Assembly: GCA_044866695.1 (NCBI GenBank)
Contig: JBIOUF010000268.1
Coordinates: 1-39,182 of the forward strand
Reading direction: 5' to 3'
From: JBIOUF01 sp044866695
GTDB taxonomy: Bacteria > Actinomycetota > Actinomycetes > Propionibacteriales > Nocardioidaceae
DNA length: 39,182 nt
The notes beneath the pieces were generated by a model. It was given only the letters and a program-made list of their open reading frames with translations. It did not search any database and was not told where the DNA came from. This document shows, one piece after another, positions 31,716-39,182 of the stretch (positions are counted from its first letter, which is position 1; each line of letters starts with the position of its first letter). Both the position numbers and the translations under genes were made by a program.

Positions 31716-32327
31716 ATGACCGCCGGCCCCGCACCGACGCCGGCGCTCCCCCTGCCCGCGCCCGTGGACCTGCTCGAGCGCGCCGTCGCCTACACCCGCG
31801 GGGTGCTGGTCGGCGTGCGTCCCGAGCTGCTGTGGTGCCCCACGCCCTGCGACCGCTGGGATCTCGCCGCCCTGCTGGACCACATGGAGGACTCGCTGCT
31901 CGCGCTCACCGAGGCGGCCGAGCTGCACCGGGTCCCGCTGCGCCCGGCCGACCCGCCTCCGCGCGGTGCCGTCCCCGTGGTCCGCAGGCTCCAGGCCCGC
32001 GCGTGCGCCCTGCTCGGCGCCTGGGCCGCCACCGGCTCTCCGGGCGGCGGTCCGGCGCGAGGCGCCACGGTCGGCGGCGCGGACATCTCCACCGCGGTGC
32101 TCGGCCGGGCGGGCGCCCTCGACATCGCCGTCCACGGCTGGGACGTCTCCGCCTCCCTCGGACCGGCCCGCGACCTGCCGTGGGCGCTCGCCACCGACCT
32201 GCTCCCGGTCGCGCACGCGCTGGTCACCGACGCCGACCGCCCCCACCGCTTCGCCACCCCCGTCCCCGTCCCCCCCGCCGCCTCCCCCTCCGAACGGTTG
32301 CTCGCCTTCCTCGGCCGCCCCAGCTGA
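31716..32327 (+). CDS. TIGR03086-type protein, mycothiol-dependent isomerase/DinB fold
   Basis: 203-aa protein of the mycothiol-dependent maleylpyruvate isomerase N-terminal (DinB-like) fold. A first helix (VDLLERAVAYTRGVL) leads to PTPCDRWDLAALLDHMEDSL with metal-ligand His56, and the second ligand region is DIAVHGWDVS with His140. The family uses mycothiol with a bound divalent metal; individual substrates are mostly unknown. It is 18 bp after the sigma-factor gene and so probably co-transcribed; the last 30 residues are Pro-rich. The link of this sigma-factor type and this fold is a hint that the protein is part of the sigma response. Confidence 0.82.
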   Translation: MTAGPAPTPALPLPAPVDLLERAVAYTRGVLVGVRPELLWCPTPCDRWDLAALLDHMEDSLLALTEAAELHRVPLRPADPPPRGAVPVVRRLQARACALLGAWAATGSPGGGPARGATVGGADISTAVLGRAGALDIAVHGWDVSASLGPARDLPWALATDLLPVAHALVTDADRPHRFATPVPVPPAASPSERLLAFLGRPS

Positions 32328-32338
32328 CCTGTTTCTCC

Positions 32339-32404
32339 GCCGAGCCGTCAATGTTGGTGTGTCGAGCCGTCAATGTTGGTGCGTTCACCCGTCAATGTTG
32401 GTGG
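32339..32404. repeat. Three-unit tandem repeat, locus 3 of 4 (inverted)
   Basis: On the - strand, three units of CACCAACATTGACGGCTCG type, the outermost ending GGGTGAAC instead of GGCTCGAC. It is the reverse orientation of the loci at 5354, 15961 and 37559 and begins 12 bp after the stop at 32327. Confidence 0.85.
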
Positions 32405-32445
32405 GCGGTAGTACACGGGGTCGGCTCGGGCCGCCAGGGGGTGCC

Positions 32446-32592
32446 GGTGGTTTCGAGACGGGCTCGCAAGCTCGCCCTCCTCAACCACCGGGGGGGCGCA
32501 GGCTCGCCTCCTGGCTCAACCACCGGGGGGGCGCAGGCACGCCCTCATCAACCACCGGGGGGGTCGCACGCTCGCCGTCAACCACCTGGGGA
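32446..32592. repeat. Hairpin repeat with a trail of partial copies
   Basis: 32446-32489 is an imperfect palindrome (GGTGGTTTCGAGACG to CTCAACCACC) closely like 85-132. It is followed by three right-end fragments, each a CGC..GC..CGCC stretch ending in TCAACCACC and a G-run, with closing points near 32525, 32555 and 32587. Nothing else is visible in the 277-bp spacer 32328-32604, which separates two convergent genes. Confidence 0.75.
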
Positions 32593-32604
32593 GCTCGGCG
32601 GAGG

Positions 32605-33024
32605 CTAGTGGTGGGGCTGAGGGACCACCAGGACGGGGCGGGTGGTCAGGTGCAGCAGCTTGTGGGGGGTGGAGCCGAGCAGGGCGCTGCGGAGCGGGGA
32701 CTCGCCGTAGGAGCCGACCACGATCATCGAGGCGTCCAGGCGGTCGGCCACCTCGACCAGGGCCTCGGCTGGCTTGGCGCGCAGCACCTCGACGTCGGCG
32801 TGTACGCCGCGCTGGTCGGCCTTCTCCACGGCGTGGCCGACCGCGGTGTGACCGAGCGCCTCCAGGGCGGCCAGGTGGCTGGTGAACTCCTCGCCGAGGT
32901 ACCCAGGAGGCGCGGCGCCGAACACCAGGACCAGCGACTCGCCGAGCCGCCCCGCGAGGTCGATGGCGACGTCCAACGCACGGTCGGCGCCCGGCGACTC
33001 GTCGTACCCGACCACGATGCTCAT
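32605..33024 (-). CDS. Universal stress protein (UspA family)
   Basis: 139-aa single-domain Usp. It begins IVVGYDESPGADRALD and has the ATP-binding motif near the end, GSYGESPLRSALLGSTPHKL, matching the G-2x-G-9x-G-[ST] pattern, so it is expected to bind ATP. The ATG at 33024 overlaps the stop of the permease gene as ATGA, which makes translational coupling very likely. Usp proteins paired with APC-type permeases occur widely in actinobacteria; the Usp may sense nucleotide state and modulate transport (inference). Confidence 0.92.
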   Translation of the reverse strand: MSIVVGYDESPGADRALDVAIDLAGRLGESLVLVFGAAPPGYLGEEFTSHLAALEALGHTAVGHAVEKADQRGVHADVEVLRAKPAEALVEVADRLDASMIVVGSYGESPLRSALLGSTPHKLLHLTTRPVLVVPQPHH

Positions 33025-34532
33025 CTGGTGCTCTCCTCACCCAGGACGGCCGGGTCGGCGACGCTGGGCCGCTCCTCCCAGAACCGGGCGTCTCGCACGC
33101 GCCACACGAACATCAGCACCAGCCCGGCCACGAAGATCGCCACCCCGATGACCAGCGGCGGCCCCACGCCCAGCCAGGCCACCCCGGAGTAGGAGTTCGC
33201 CGGGTCGGACATGTCGATGATCGACTCCACCAGGAGCCAGGCGAGCAGCAGGGACCCGACGACCGGGCCGACCCCGACCAGCAGCAGGTTCTTCACGCTC
33301 TCGGTCAGGTGCCGGCGGAAGAACACGGCACACGCGATGCCGGTGAGCGAGTAGTAGAACGCGATCAGCAGGGACAGCGCGGTGAGGGAGTCGAAGAGCG
33401 CGTTCTCGCTGAGCAGGTTGATCATCACGTACCAGACGATGGCGATCACCGCGACCCACCAGGTGCTGACGTCGGGGGTGCGGAACCGCGGGTGGATGTG
33501 GGCGAAGGTGTGGGGTACGGCGTACCGCCTGGCCATGGACAGCGCCGTGCGCGACGCCGGGATGATCGTGGTCTGGGTCGAGGCGACCGCCGAGGTCATC
33601 ACCGCGAAGGCCACCACCCAGTCCCAGCCGTGCAGGACGTCGCTGGCGATCAGGCCGAAGATGAACTCCTCCTCGTCGGCGTTCGCGGTCAGGAAGTCGG
33701 TGCCGGAGAAGGCCACGATCGCGTACGCCACCGAGACGTAGGTGGCCAGCAGCAGGACGGTCGACAGCAGCCCGGCCTTGCCGGGTGCGGTCGCGGAGTC
33801 CTCGGTCTCCTCGGTCAGGTTGACCGCGCTCTCCCAGCCCCAGTAGGCGAACACCCCGAGCAGCAGCCCGCCGGTCAGCGCCGCACCCCCGGCCGCGAAC
33901 GGGTTCAGCCACGACAGCGAGGGGGTGAGCGAGTCCGGAGTGCCGTCGTCGGCGTACACCCGGGCGATCGCCACCACCGCGAACACCACCAGGGCCAGCA
34001 CCTGGAAGATGATCAGCACGTTCTGCACGTGGGCGGAGAGCTCCGTGCCGATCACGCAGATGGCGGTCATGACGACGACCAGGGCGACGGCGCCCACCAT
34101 GACGGCCCACTTGTTGGCCGCCAGGTCGTCCAGGCCGAACATCAACAGCCCGAACCGCACCCCGGTGTCGGCGAGCGCGCCCACCACCAGGACCCCGGTC
34201 ATCGTGATCGCCCAGCCGCCCTGCCATCCCCACCACGGCCCCATCGCCCGGGTCACCCAGCTGAACGTGGTGCCGCAGTCCTGGTCGGCGCGGTTGAGGA
34301 AGTAGAACGCCGAGGCGATCAGCAGCATCGGCACGAACGACGCGAGCAGGACGCCGGGCGCCGCGACGCCGACCAGCGCGACGATCGGGCCGATCACCGC
34401 GGCCAGCGAGTACGCCGGCGAGGTCGCGTTCAGCCCGATGACCAGCGCGTCGACGAAGCCGATCGAGCCGGCCTTCAGCTGCGCCTCGGGCTCCCGGACC
34501 GGATCACTCGTGGGATCGCTCCGCTCGCTCAT
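33021..34532 (-). CDS. APC-superfamily amino-acid permease
   Basis: 503-aa transporter with about 12 membrane segments. The first helix segment carries the unwound-helix motif NATSPAYSLAAVIGP typical of APC amino-acid/polyamine antiporters, and FSWVTRAMGPWWGW follows in helix 3. A charged C-terminal tail (RVRDARFWEERP) faces the cytoplasm. The start ATG at 34532 has GGAAGGCGG seven bases before it; the ATG at 34547 reads into that ribosome site and is less likely. It is coupled to the downstream Usp gene by ATGA. The substrate cannot be predicted; an amino acid or amine. Confidence 0.92.
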   Translation of the reverse strand: MSERSDPTSDPVREPEAQLKAGSIGFVDALVIGLNATSPAYSLAAVIGPIVALVGVAAPGVLLASFVPMLLIASAFYFLNRADQDCGTTFSWVTRAMGPWWGWQGGWAITMTGVLVVGALADTGVRFGLLMFGLDDLAANKWAVMVGAVALVVVMTAICVIGTELSAHVQNVLIIFQVLALVVFAVVAIARVYADDGTPDSLTPSLSWLNPFAAGGAALTGGLLLGVFAYWGWESAVNLTEETEDSATAPGKAGLLSTVLLLATYVSVAYAIVAFSGTDFLTANADEEEFIFGLIASDVLHGWDWVVAFAVMTSAVASTQTTIIPASRTALSMARRYAVPHTFAHIHPRFRTPDVSTWWVAVIAIVWYVMINLLSENALFDSLTALSLLIAFYYSLTGIACAVFFRRHLTESVKNLLLVGVGPVVGSLLLAWLLVESIIDMSDPANSYSGVAWLGVGPPLVIGVAIFVAGLVLMFVWRVRDARFWEERPSVADPAVLGEESTR

Positions 34533-34842
34533 CGGTCCGCCTTCCATCCGGATCGACGCCGGGCCGGGAGCCAGCGGTGGTCGCCTAGCGCACCCGAGCC
34601 TGGCCGCGCGCGCGGTCGCCGGCGCCGCGGTGCGGGGTCCAGTGGTCGTGCTGGCAGACTCCTCGGCTCGCTCCGCTGGCTCATTCCACCCTCCCGACGC
34701 CGACGCCCCCGGTGGCCCATCATCGGCCCCGGTCACCTGGGTTGTCAGCCGGGCGGGCAAGTCTTGACCCGGTCGTGACCGCTGGCCGGGACGGCGCCGG
34801 GCCCTGGCTGGGTAGGGTCGCCGGAGAGGTGAAGGAGGCTCC
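34533..34842. other. Divergent spacer between permease and formaldehyde dehydrogenase genes
   Basis: The 310-bp gene-free spacer contains, on the right, a -10-like TAGGGT at 34813-34818 and the strong ribosome site GAAGGAGG before 34843. A TTGACC at 34764-34769 is too far away to be its -35. Around 34650-34690 is a GCTCGCTCCGCTGGCTC stretch that resembles the palindromic repeats but is not clearly a copy. No gene is supported. Confidence 0.5.
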
Positions 34843-35928
34843 ATGCAGCAGGTTCAGGCAGTGGTGTCGCACGCGAAGGGTGCTCCGGTCTCGCTGGAGA
34901 CCGTCCTCGTGCCCGACCCCGGCCCGGGGGAGGCCGTGGTGCGGGTCCAGGCCTGCGGGGTGTGCCACACCGACCTGCACTACCGCGAGGGCGGCATCAA
35001 CGACGACTACCCGTTCCTGCTCGGGCACGAGGCGGCCGGCGTCGTCGAGGCCGTCGGCGACGCAGTCACCACGGTCGAGCCGGGCGACTACGTCATCTTG
35101 AACTGGCGCGCGGTCTGCGGCAGCTGCCGGGCCTGCAACCGCGGGGAGCCGTGGTACTGCTTCGCCACCTTCAACGCCACCCAGCGGATGCGGCTCCCGG
35201 ACGGCACGGAGCTGACCCCCGCGCTGGGGATCGGCGCCTTCGCCGAGAAGACCCTTGTGCACGCAGGACAGTGCACCAAGGTCGACCCGGCCGCAGCGCC
35301 GGCGGTCGCCGGCCTGCTCGGCTGCGGGGTGATGGCCGGCATCGGGGCCGCGATCAACACCGGTGGCGTGACGCGCGGCCGGTCCGTGGCGGTCATCGGC
35401 TGTGGCGGCGTGGGAGCAGCAGCGGTCGCCGCGTCCGCGCTGGCGGGAGCCAACCCGGTCATCGCGGTCGACGTCAGCGAGCAGAAGCTGTCGTGGGCGG
35501 CGGACCTCGGCGCCACCGACACGGTGGACGCGCGTCGCGAGGACACGGTGGCGGCGGTCCAGGCAAGGACCGGAGGTTTCGGCGCCGACGTCGTCATCGA
35601 CGCGGTCGGCGTCCCGGAGACCTGGCGTCAGGCCTTCTACGCCCGGGACCTCGCCGGCACCGTCGTCCTGGTCGGGGTGCCCACACCGGAGATGCGGATT
35701 CCCGACATCCCGCTGCTCGACGTGTTCAGCCGGGGCGGGGCGCTGAAGTCGAGCTGGTACGGCGACTGCCTGCCGTCGCGGGACTTCCCGATGCTGGTCG
35801 GCCTGTACCTCGACGGGCGGCTGGACCTCGACGCGTTCGTCACCGAGCGTATCGGGATCGGCGACGTGGAGCAGGCCTTCGAGCGCATGCGGACCGGAGA
35901 CGTGCTGCGCTCCGTGGTCGAGCTCTGA
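34843..35928 (+). CDS. mscR: S-(hydroxymethyl)mycothiol dehydrogenase
   Basis: 361-aa zinc-dependent MDR alcohol dehydrogenase that oxidises the formaldehyde-mycothiol adduct (formaldehyde detoxification) and can reduce S-nitrosomycothiol. The catalytic-zinc ligands lie in ACGVCHTDLHY and GHEAAGVVE, the structural zinc in CGSCRACNRGEPWYC, and the NAD motif is GCGGVGAAAV. The segment YREGGINDDYPFLLGHE is characteristic of the mycothiol-linked branch. The ATG follows GAAGGAGG at ideal spacing. In many actinobacteria a metallo-beta-lactamase-fold hydrolase follows; here the 70-bp tail to 35998 carries no such gene and the next gene is convergent, so it stands alone. Confidence 0.9.
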   Translation: MQQVQAVVSHAKGAPVSLETVLVPDPGPGEAVVRVQACGVCHTDLHYREGGINDDYPFLLGHEAAGVVEAVGDAVTTVEPGDYVILNWRAVCGSCRACNRGEPWYCFATFNATQRMRLPDGTELTPALGIGAFAEKTLVHAGQCTKVDPAAAPAVAGLLGCGVMAGIGAAINTGGVTRGRSVAVIGCGGVGAAAVAASALAGANPVIAVDVSEQKLSWAADLGATDTVDARREDTVAAVQARTGGFGADVVIDAVGVPETWRQAFYARDLAGTVVLVGVPTPEMRIPDIPLLDVFSRGGALKSSWYGDCLPSRDFPMLVGLYLDGRLDLDAFVTERIGIGDVEQAFERMRTGDVLRSVVEL

Positions 35929-35998
35929 CCACTCGCCTCGACCACGCTGACGGTCGGGCACGCCCGGCTCGTCGAGACCGCCAGCGACCTGCCGGTGG

Positions 35999-36817
35999 TC
36001 AAGCCGCCCGCCACGTGGCCGGGCGGGCCCGGCCGGGGTCGAGCCGGGTGGTCCCGTCGCCCCGCGCGGCGGCCAGCTGGGGAGGCGTGAGATAGAGCGT
36101 CCCGCGGAGGTCGGCTCCGAACAGGTCGGCCCCGCGCAGGTCGGCGCCGAGCAGGTCGGCGTACCGCAGGTCGGCGGTGGCCAGCCGCGCGCCGACCAGC
36201 AGCGCGCCGCGCAGGCATGCGCCGCGCAGGTCCGCCCCCGTGAGGTCGGCGCCGGCCAGGTCCGCGTCGGCGAGCTCCCTCCCGGGTACGTCGCGCGGTG
36301 CCCGAGCAGCCTGCGCCGACGCGGCGGCACGGCGCAGCAGCGGCGCGACCGCGCGGCGGTGCGCGGCCACGTCGACGTCGCACAGCACCGGAGCGGCGGA
36401 GGCGGCCAGCGCGTCGATGCGCCCCAGCGCCGTACGAAGCTCACCGGACATCGGTGCCGACGACGGCCAGTCCAGCGCCTCGTGGAGGTACCACAGCATC
36501 TCGTGCAGCTGCCGCGCCACGTCGAACGCGGTGAGCATGAGCGGCTCGCCGTCGTCTCCGCGCCACGTGCGCCCGGCGAAGGTCTGCTGGCTCACCCGCT
36601 GCCCGGCACCGAAGCACTCGAAGGCGGCGCAGCCTCGGTAGCCGGCCCCGGCGAGCCGGTCGTGCACGACGCACCGGTCGTGGCCGTCGAGGTGCCGGCA
36701 CGGCACTCCTGACGGCTTGTCGTGGGCGAAGTCCGCGGACGCCGCGAACGGCAGAGCCACACAGCACAGGCCGACGCAGCGCGCGCAGTCCGAGACCAGG
36801 TCGACCCGGCGGGTCAC
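35999..36817 (-). CDS. Cys-rich pentapeptide-repeat protein
   Basis: 272-aa protein. The N-terminal 70 residues hold a cysteine cluster: Cys11, Cys14, Cys18, Cys19, Cys40, Cys49, Cys63 and Cys68, in CARCVGLCC, GVPC, DRC and RGCAAFECFG, suggesting a metal or Fe-S site as in YkgJ-like proteins. The C-terminal part (about 182-250) is a pentapeptide repeat, with A(D/N)LxG-type units such as LAGADLTGADLRGACL, expected to form a right-handed quadrilateral helix. Start GTG 36817 overlaps the DUF305 stop as GTGA; this decides the start. Function unknown; the coupling to a metal-linked DUF305 lipoprotein suggests a joint role in metal or redox stress. Confidence 0.85.
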   Translation of the reverse strand: MTRRVDLVSDCARCVGLCCVALPFAASADFAHDKPSGVPCRHLDGHDRCVVHDRLAGAGYRGCAAFECFGAGQRVSQQTFAGRTWRGDDGEPLMLTAFDVARQLHEMLWYLHEALDWPSSAPMSGELRTALGRIDALAASAAPVLCDVDVAAHRRAVAPLLRRAAASAQAARAPRDVPGRELADADLAGADLTGADLRGACLRGALLVGARLATADLRYADLLGADLRGADLFGADLRGTLYLTPPQLAAARGDGTTRLDPGRARPATWRAA

Positions 36818-37458
36818 GACCGCAGCATCTCCCGCATGGTCGCGATCTCGGCGGTCTGCGACGCGATGATCGACCGCGCCAGCGCGACGGCGGGAGGGTA
36901 CTCCCCCTCGTCGACCTCGGTCCTGGCCATGTCGATCGCGCCCTGATGGTGGGCGATCATCATGCGCAGCCACATCCGCTCGAACCGCGACCTCGAGCTG
37001 GTCTCCAGCCGGTCGAGCCGCTCCGGGCTCATCATCCCCTGCATGCCAGCCATGCCCTGTCCGTGCATGTGGCCATCGGTGTCGGGCACCGGCTCACCCC
37101 ACTCCTCCAGCCACGCGGACATCTGCTCGATCTCCGGGGTCTGCGCCTCCTCGATCGCCGAGGTGAGCGCGGCGAAGTCCCCGCTCACCTCGCGGCCCTC
37201 GGCCATGTCGACCATCGCCAGCGCCTGGGCATGGTGCGGGATCATGTCGGTCGCGAACGTCACGTCGGCCTCGACGTGGTCCTGCACGGCGCCTGGTGAC
37301 GCGCTCCCGTGCATGCCCTGCATGCCGCCCATGTCGCGGCCGGGCGGGTCGTCGTCGCTGCAGGCGGTCGCTCCGAGCACCAGCGCCAGCCCGGCGGCGA
37401 TGCCAACGGCCAGGCGTTGGAGGCGTCTCCTCGTGGGACCGGTGCCGATCCCGTCCAT
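36814..37458 (-). CDS. DUF305 lipoprotein
   Basis: 214-aa lipoprotein: basic N-terminus, hydrophobic core and lipobox ATAC (Cys33), followed by a Met/His/Gly-rich stretch (MGGMQGMHG). The DUF305 domain has its two signature HH sites, DMIPHHAQALAM (His75, His76) and MIAHHQGAIDMA (His170, His171), plus a second Met-rich loop HMHGQGMAGMQGMM between them. Met and His clusters of this kind suggest copper or other metal binding outside the cell, which is inference. The ATG at 37458 has GGGAGG upstream; -10-like TACACT is the complement of 37511-37516. Its stop overlaps the pentapeptide gene start. Confidence 0.9.
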   Translation of the reverse strand: MDGIGTGPTRRRLQRLAVGIAAGLALVLGATACSDDDPPGRDMGGMQGMHGSASPGAVQDHVEADVTFATDMIPHHAQALAMVDMAEGREVSGDFAALTSAIEEAQTPEIEQMSAWLEEWGEPVPDTDGHMHGQGMAGMQGMMSPERLDRLETSSRSRFERMWLRMMIAHHQGAIDMARTEVDEGEYPPAVALARSIIASQTAEIATMREMLRS

Positions 37459-37558
37459 GGCCAGACCTCCCCGCGTCGGGTCCTGCGCTCGTCGCCCGCC
37501 TCCGGCGTCGAGTGTAGGTCGCCGCCGGATGCCCGCGAGCCGGCGCGGACGTGCCCGG

Positions 37559-37624
37559 CCACCAAGATTGACGGCTCGGCCCACCAAGTTCGACGGCTCG
37601 GCCCACCAAGATTGACGGCTCGGC
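37559..37624. repeat. Three-unit tandem repeat, locus 4 of 4
   Basis: Three ~22-bp units of CCACCAAGATTGACGGCTCG type, the middle one differing as AAGTTCGACGG. It lies in the 190-bp spacer between the DUF305 gene and glgX. The adjoining pentamer array is a separate feature. Confidence 0.88.
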
Positions 37625-37625
37625 G

Positions 37626-37653
37626 CAGGTCAGGTCAGGTCAGGTCAGGTCAG
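37626..37653. repeat. CAGGT pentamer tandem array, about 5.6 copies
   Basis: CAGGT is repeated five times (37626-37650) with a partial sixth. Its last bases include the complement of the glgX stop codon (TGA on the - strand at 37650-37652). Copy-number change by slippage would be silent for the protein, because the array starts at and extends beyond the stop. Confidence 0.85.
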
Positions 37654-39182
37654 ACCTCGCGGACCCGGCGCAGGACGACCATGGAGCGGGACTCGAGGGT
37701 CAGGCCGGATCGGGGGGCCAGGACCCAGTCCTCGTCGGCGAGGGGCACGGAGCCGACCTCGTCGTCGCTGGTGTCCAGGACGGGGATCCACCCGTGGCCG
37801 TAGGTCTCCCCCGGGACGGTGAGCGTGCTGGACTCCGGGCCGGCGTTGAAGGCGATCAGGAAGGAGTCGTCGACCACCGTGCGGCCACGCCGGTCCGGCT
37901 CGTCGATGGCATCGCCGTTGACGAAGACCGTGAGCGAGCGGAGGTGCCCGGTCTCCCAGTCCGAGGCGCCCATGTGCTCGCCGGAGGCGTTGAACCAGAC
38001 GATGTCGCCGAGCTCGCCGTCGCTGTGCCCCGAGAGGAAGCGGCGCCGCCGGAACACCGGATGCTCCTGGCGGAGAGCGACGACGCGCCGGGTGAAGACC
38101 AGGAGCTCCTGCTGCCAGCCCTCCAGGTCCCAGTCGACCCAGGAGATCCTGTTGTCCTGACAGTATGCGTTGTTGTTGCCACGCTGCGTGCGGCCCAGCT
38201 CGTCGCCGTGGGCCAGCATCGGCACCCCCTGCGACAGCAGCAGCGTCGTGATGAAGTTGCGGATCTGGCGGGCTCGGAGGGCGAGCACCTTGGTGTCGTC
38301 GGTGTCGCCCTCGACGCCGCAGTTCCAGGACCGGTTGTGACGCTCGCCGTCGTTGTTGCCCTCGCCGTTGGCCTCGTTGTGCTTCTCGTTGTAGGACACC
38401 AGGTCGCGCAGGGTGAAGCCGTCGTGGGCGGTGACGAAGTTGACCGACGCGATCGGCTTGCGCCCCGAGTGCTCGTACAGGTCCGACGACCCGGACAGCC
38501 GCGAGGCGAACTCGCCCACGGTGGACGGCTCGCTGCGCCAGAAGTCGCGGACGGTGTCGCGGTACTTGCCGTTCCACTCCGTCCACAGCGGCGGGAAGTT
38601 GCCCACCTGGTAGCCGCCGGAGCCGACGTCCCACGGCTCGGCGATCAGCTTCACCTGGCTCACGACCGGGTCCTGCTGTACCAGGTCGAAGAACGCCGAC
38701 AGCCGGTCGACCTCGTGGAACTGCCGCGCCAGCGACGCGGCCAGGTCGAACCGGAAGCCGTCGACGTGCATCTCGGTGACCCAGTAGCGCAGCGAGTCCA
38801 TGATCAGCTGCAGGACGTGGGGGTGCCGCATCAGCAGGCTGTTCCCGGTGCCGGTCGTGTCGAAGTAGTGCCGCCGGTCGTCGTCGACCAGGCGGTAGTA
38901 CGAGGCGTTGTCGATGCCGCGGAAGCTGAGCGTGGGCCCCAGGTGGTTGCCCTCCGCGGTGTGGTTGTAGACGACGTCGAGGATCACCTCGATGTCCGCG
39001 TCGTGCAGGGCCCGCACCATGGCCTTGAACTCCTGGACCTGCTGTCCGCGGCTGCCGGTCGCCGAGTACGCGTTGTGGGGGGCGAAGAACCCGATGGTGT
39101 TGTAGCCCCAGTAGTTCGACAGCCCCTTGTGCAGCAGGTGCGGGTCCTGGACGTACTGGTGCACCGGCATCAGCTCGATCGC
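37650..39182 (-). CDS. glgX: Glycogen debranching enzyme GlgX, cut at the right edge
   Basis: The C-terminal 510 residues of a GH13 isoamylase-type debranching enzyme, which removes alpha-1,6-linked stubs from glycogen. The frame runs off the window edge (AIELMPVHQYV continues open), so the N-terminal part, including the CBM48-type domain, lies outside; ATG 39170 is internal. Catalytic regions are all present: VVYNHTAEG, the nucleophile DGFRFDLA, the acid LIAEPWD and the third carboxylate VTAHDGF. RNNNAYCQDN-type loop residues and a beta-sandwich C-terminal domain (about the last 110 residues, FNAGPESSTL) complete it. In actinobacteria glgX is often near treY/treZ; that context is out of view. 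Confidence 0.95.
   Translation of the reverse strand, partial: AIELMPVHQYVQDPHLLHKGLSNYWGYNTIGFFAPHNAYSATGSRGQQVQEFKAMVRALHDADIEVILDVVYNHTAEGNHLGPTLSFRGIDNASYYRLVDDDRRHYFDTTGTGNSLLMRHPHVLQLIMDSLRYWVTEMHVDGFRFDLAASLARQFHEVDRLSAFFDLVQQDPVVSQVKLIAEPWDVGSGGYQVGNFPPLWTEWNGKYRDTVRDFWRSEPSTVGEFASRLSGSSDLYEHSGRKPIASVNFVTAHDGFTLRDLVSYNEKHNEANGEGNNDGERHNRSWNCGVEGDTDDTKVLALRARQIRNFITTLLLSQGVPMLAHGDELGRTQRGNNNAYCQDNRISWVDWDLEGWQQELLVFTRRVVALRQEHPVFRRRRFLSGHSDGELGDIVWFNASGEHMGASDWETGHLRSLTVFVNGDAIDEPDRRGRTVVDDSFLIAFNAGPESSTLTVPGETYGHGWIPVLDTSDDEVGSVPLADEDWVLAPRSGLTLESRSMVVLRRVREV

Noticed and set aside
34438..34767. 109-codon + strand frame in the spacer
   Set aside because: It overlaps the permease 5' end in antisense, is low in complexity and has no ribosome site.
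35929..35998. Metallo-beta-lactamase partner gene after mscR
   Set aside because: The 70 bases before the convergent stop are too short and lack HxHxDH-type sequence.
37559..37653. CRISPR-like array
   Set aside because: The units are directly adjacent without spacers, only three in number, and not followed by cas genes.

Overview
The window is chromosomal DNA of a very GC-rich actinobacterium. Overlapping start/stop codons are frequent, GTG starts are common, and several genes have a -10-like TANNNT box only 6-7 bases before the start codon, the arrangement of leaderless actinobacterial transcripts. Three genes belong to mycothiol-linked families. Gene content and the style of the short intergenic repeats suggest Nocardioides or a relative (Nocardioidaceae); the taxon is my inference, not something a marker gene here proves. 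I see no rRNA, tRNA, transposase, phage or CRISPR locus.

Layout. 1-5.3 kb: hairpin repeats, a small unknown protein, a HelD-type RNA polymerase recycling helicase, a crotonase, a glutathionyl-hydroquinone-reductase-like thiol transferase and a lipoprotein. 5.4-6.9 kb: a coupled pair, DUF6318-type lipoprotein and PKD-like secreted protein, with locally low GC. 7.2-10.7 kb: thiolase plus FadB-type beta-oxidation operon. 10.8-12.8 kb: CDF metal exporter, a 162-bp MITE-like element and a MutT1-like Nudix protein whose phosphatase half has lost its key histidine. 12.9-15.9 kb: secreted HExxHxxGxxH metalloprotease and a tiny acidic protein with an internal repeat. 16.2-18.0 kb: three small genes of unknown or poorly known function. 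18.1-22.3 kb: quinone-oxidoreductase-like MDR protein, divergent from a Gfo/Idh/MocA dehydrogenase - Hyi-like TIM barrel - alpha/beta hydrolase - 2H phosphoesterase run. 22.3-27.2 kb: small membrane protein, pirin, AGPS-like FAD oxidase divergent from GlpD, and a YbaK-type deacylase. 27.2-32.3 kb: polytopic membrane protein divergent from a DUF2235 hydrolase (palindromic operator candidate between them), a polyproline membrane protein, and an ECF sigma factor followed by a mycothiol-transferase-fold protein. 32.6-34.5 kb: amino-acid permease coupled to a universal stress protein. 34.8-39.2 kb: mycothiol-dependent formaldehyde dehydrogenase, a DUF305 lipoprotein coupled to a Cys-rich pentapeptide protein, and glgX, cut by the right edge.

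The genes are mostly small independent housekeeping or stress units. The clearest cooperating sets are fadA-fadB, the 19.1-22.3 kb sugar-type run, the permease-Usp pair, the DUF305-pentapeptide pair and the sigma-factor pair. The most distinctive feature of the window lies between the genes: at least three families of short dispersed repeats, one of which occurs at four loci as three tandem ~22-bp units each time. No single locus here is convincingly a new defence or biosynthetic system; the repeat families, the palindromic site before the DUF2235 gene and the domain-degenerate Nudix protein are the best leads.
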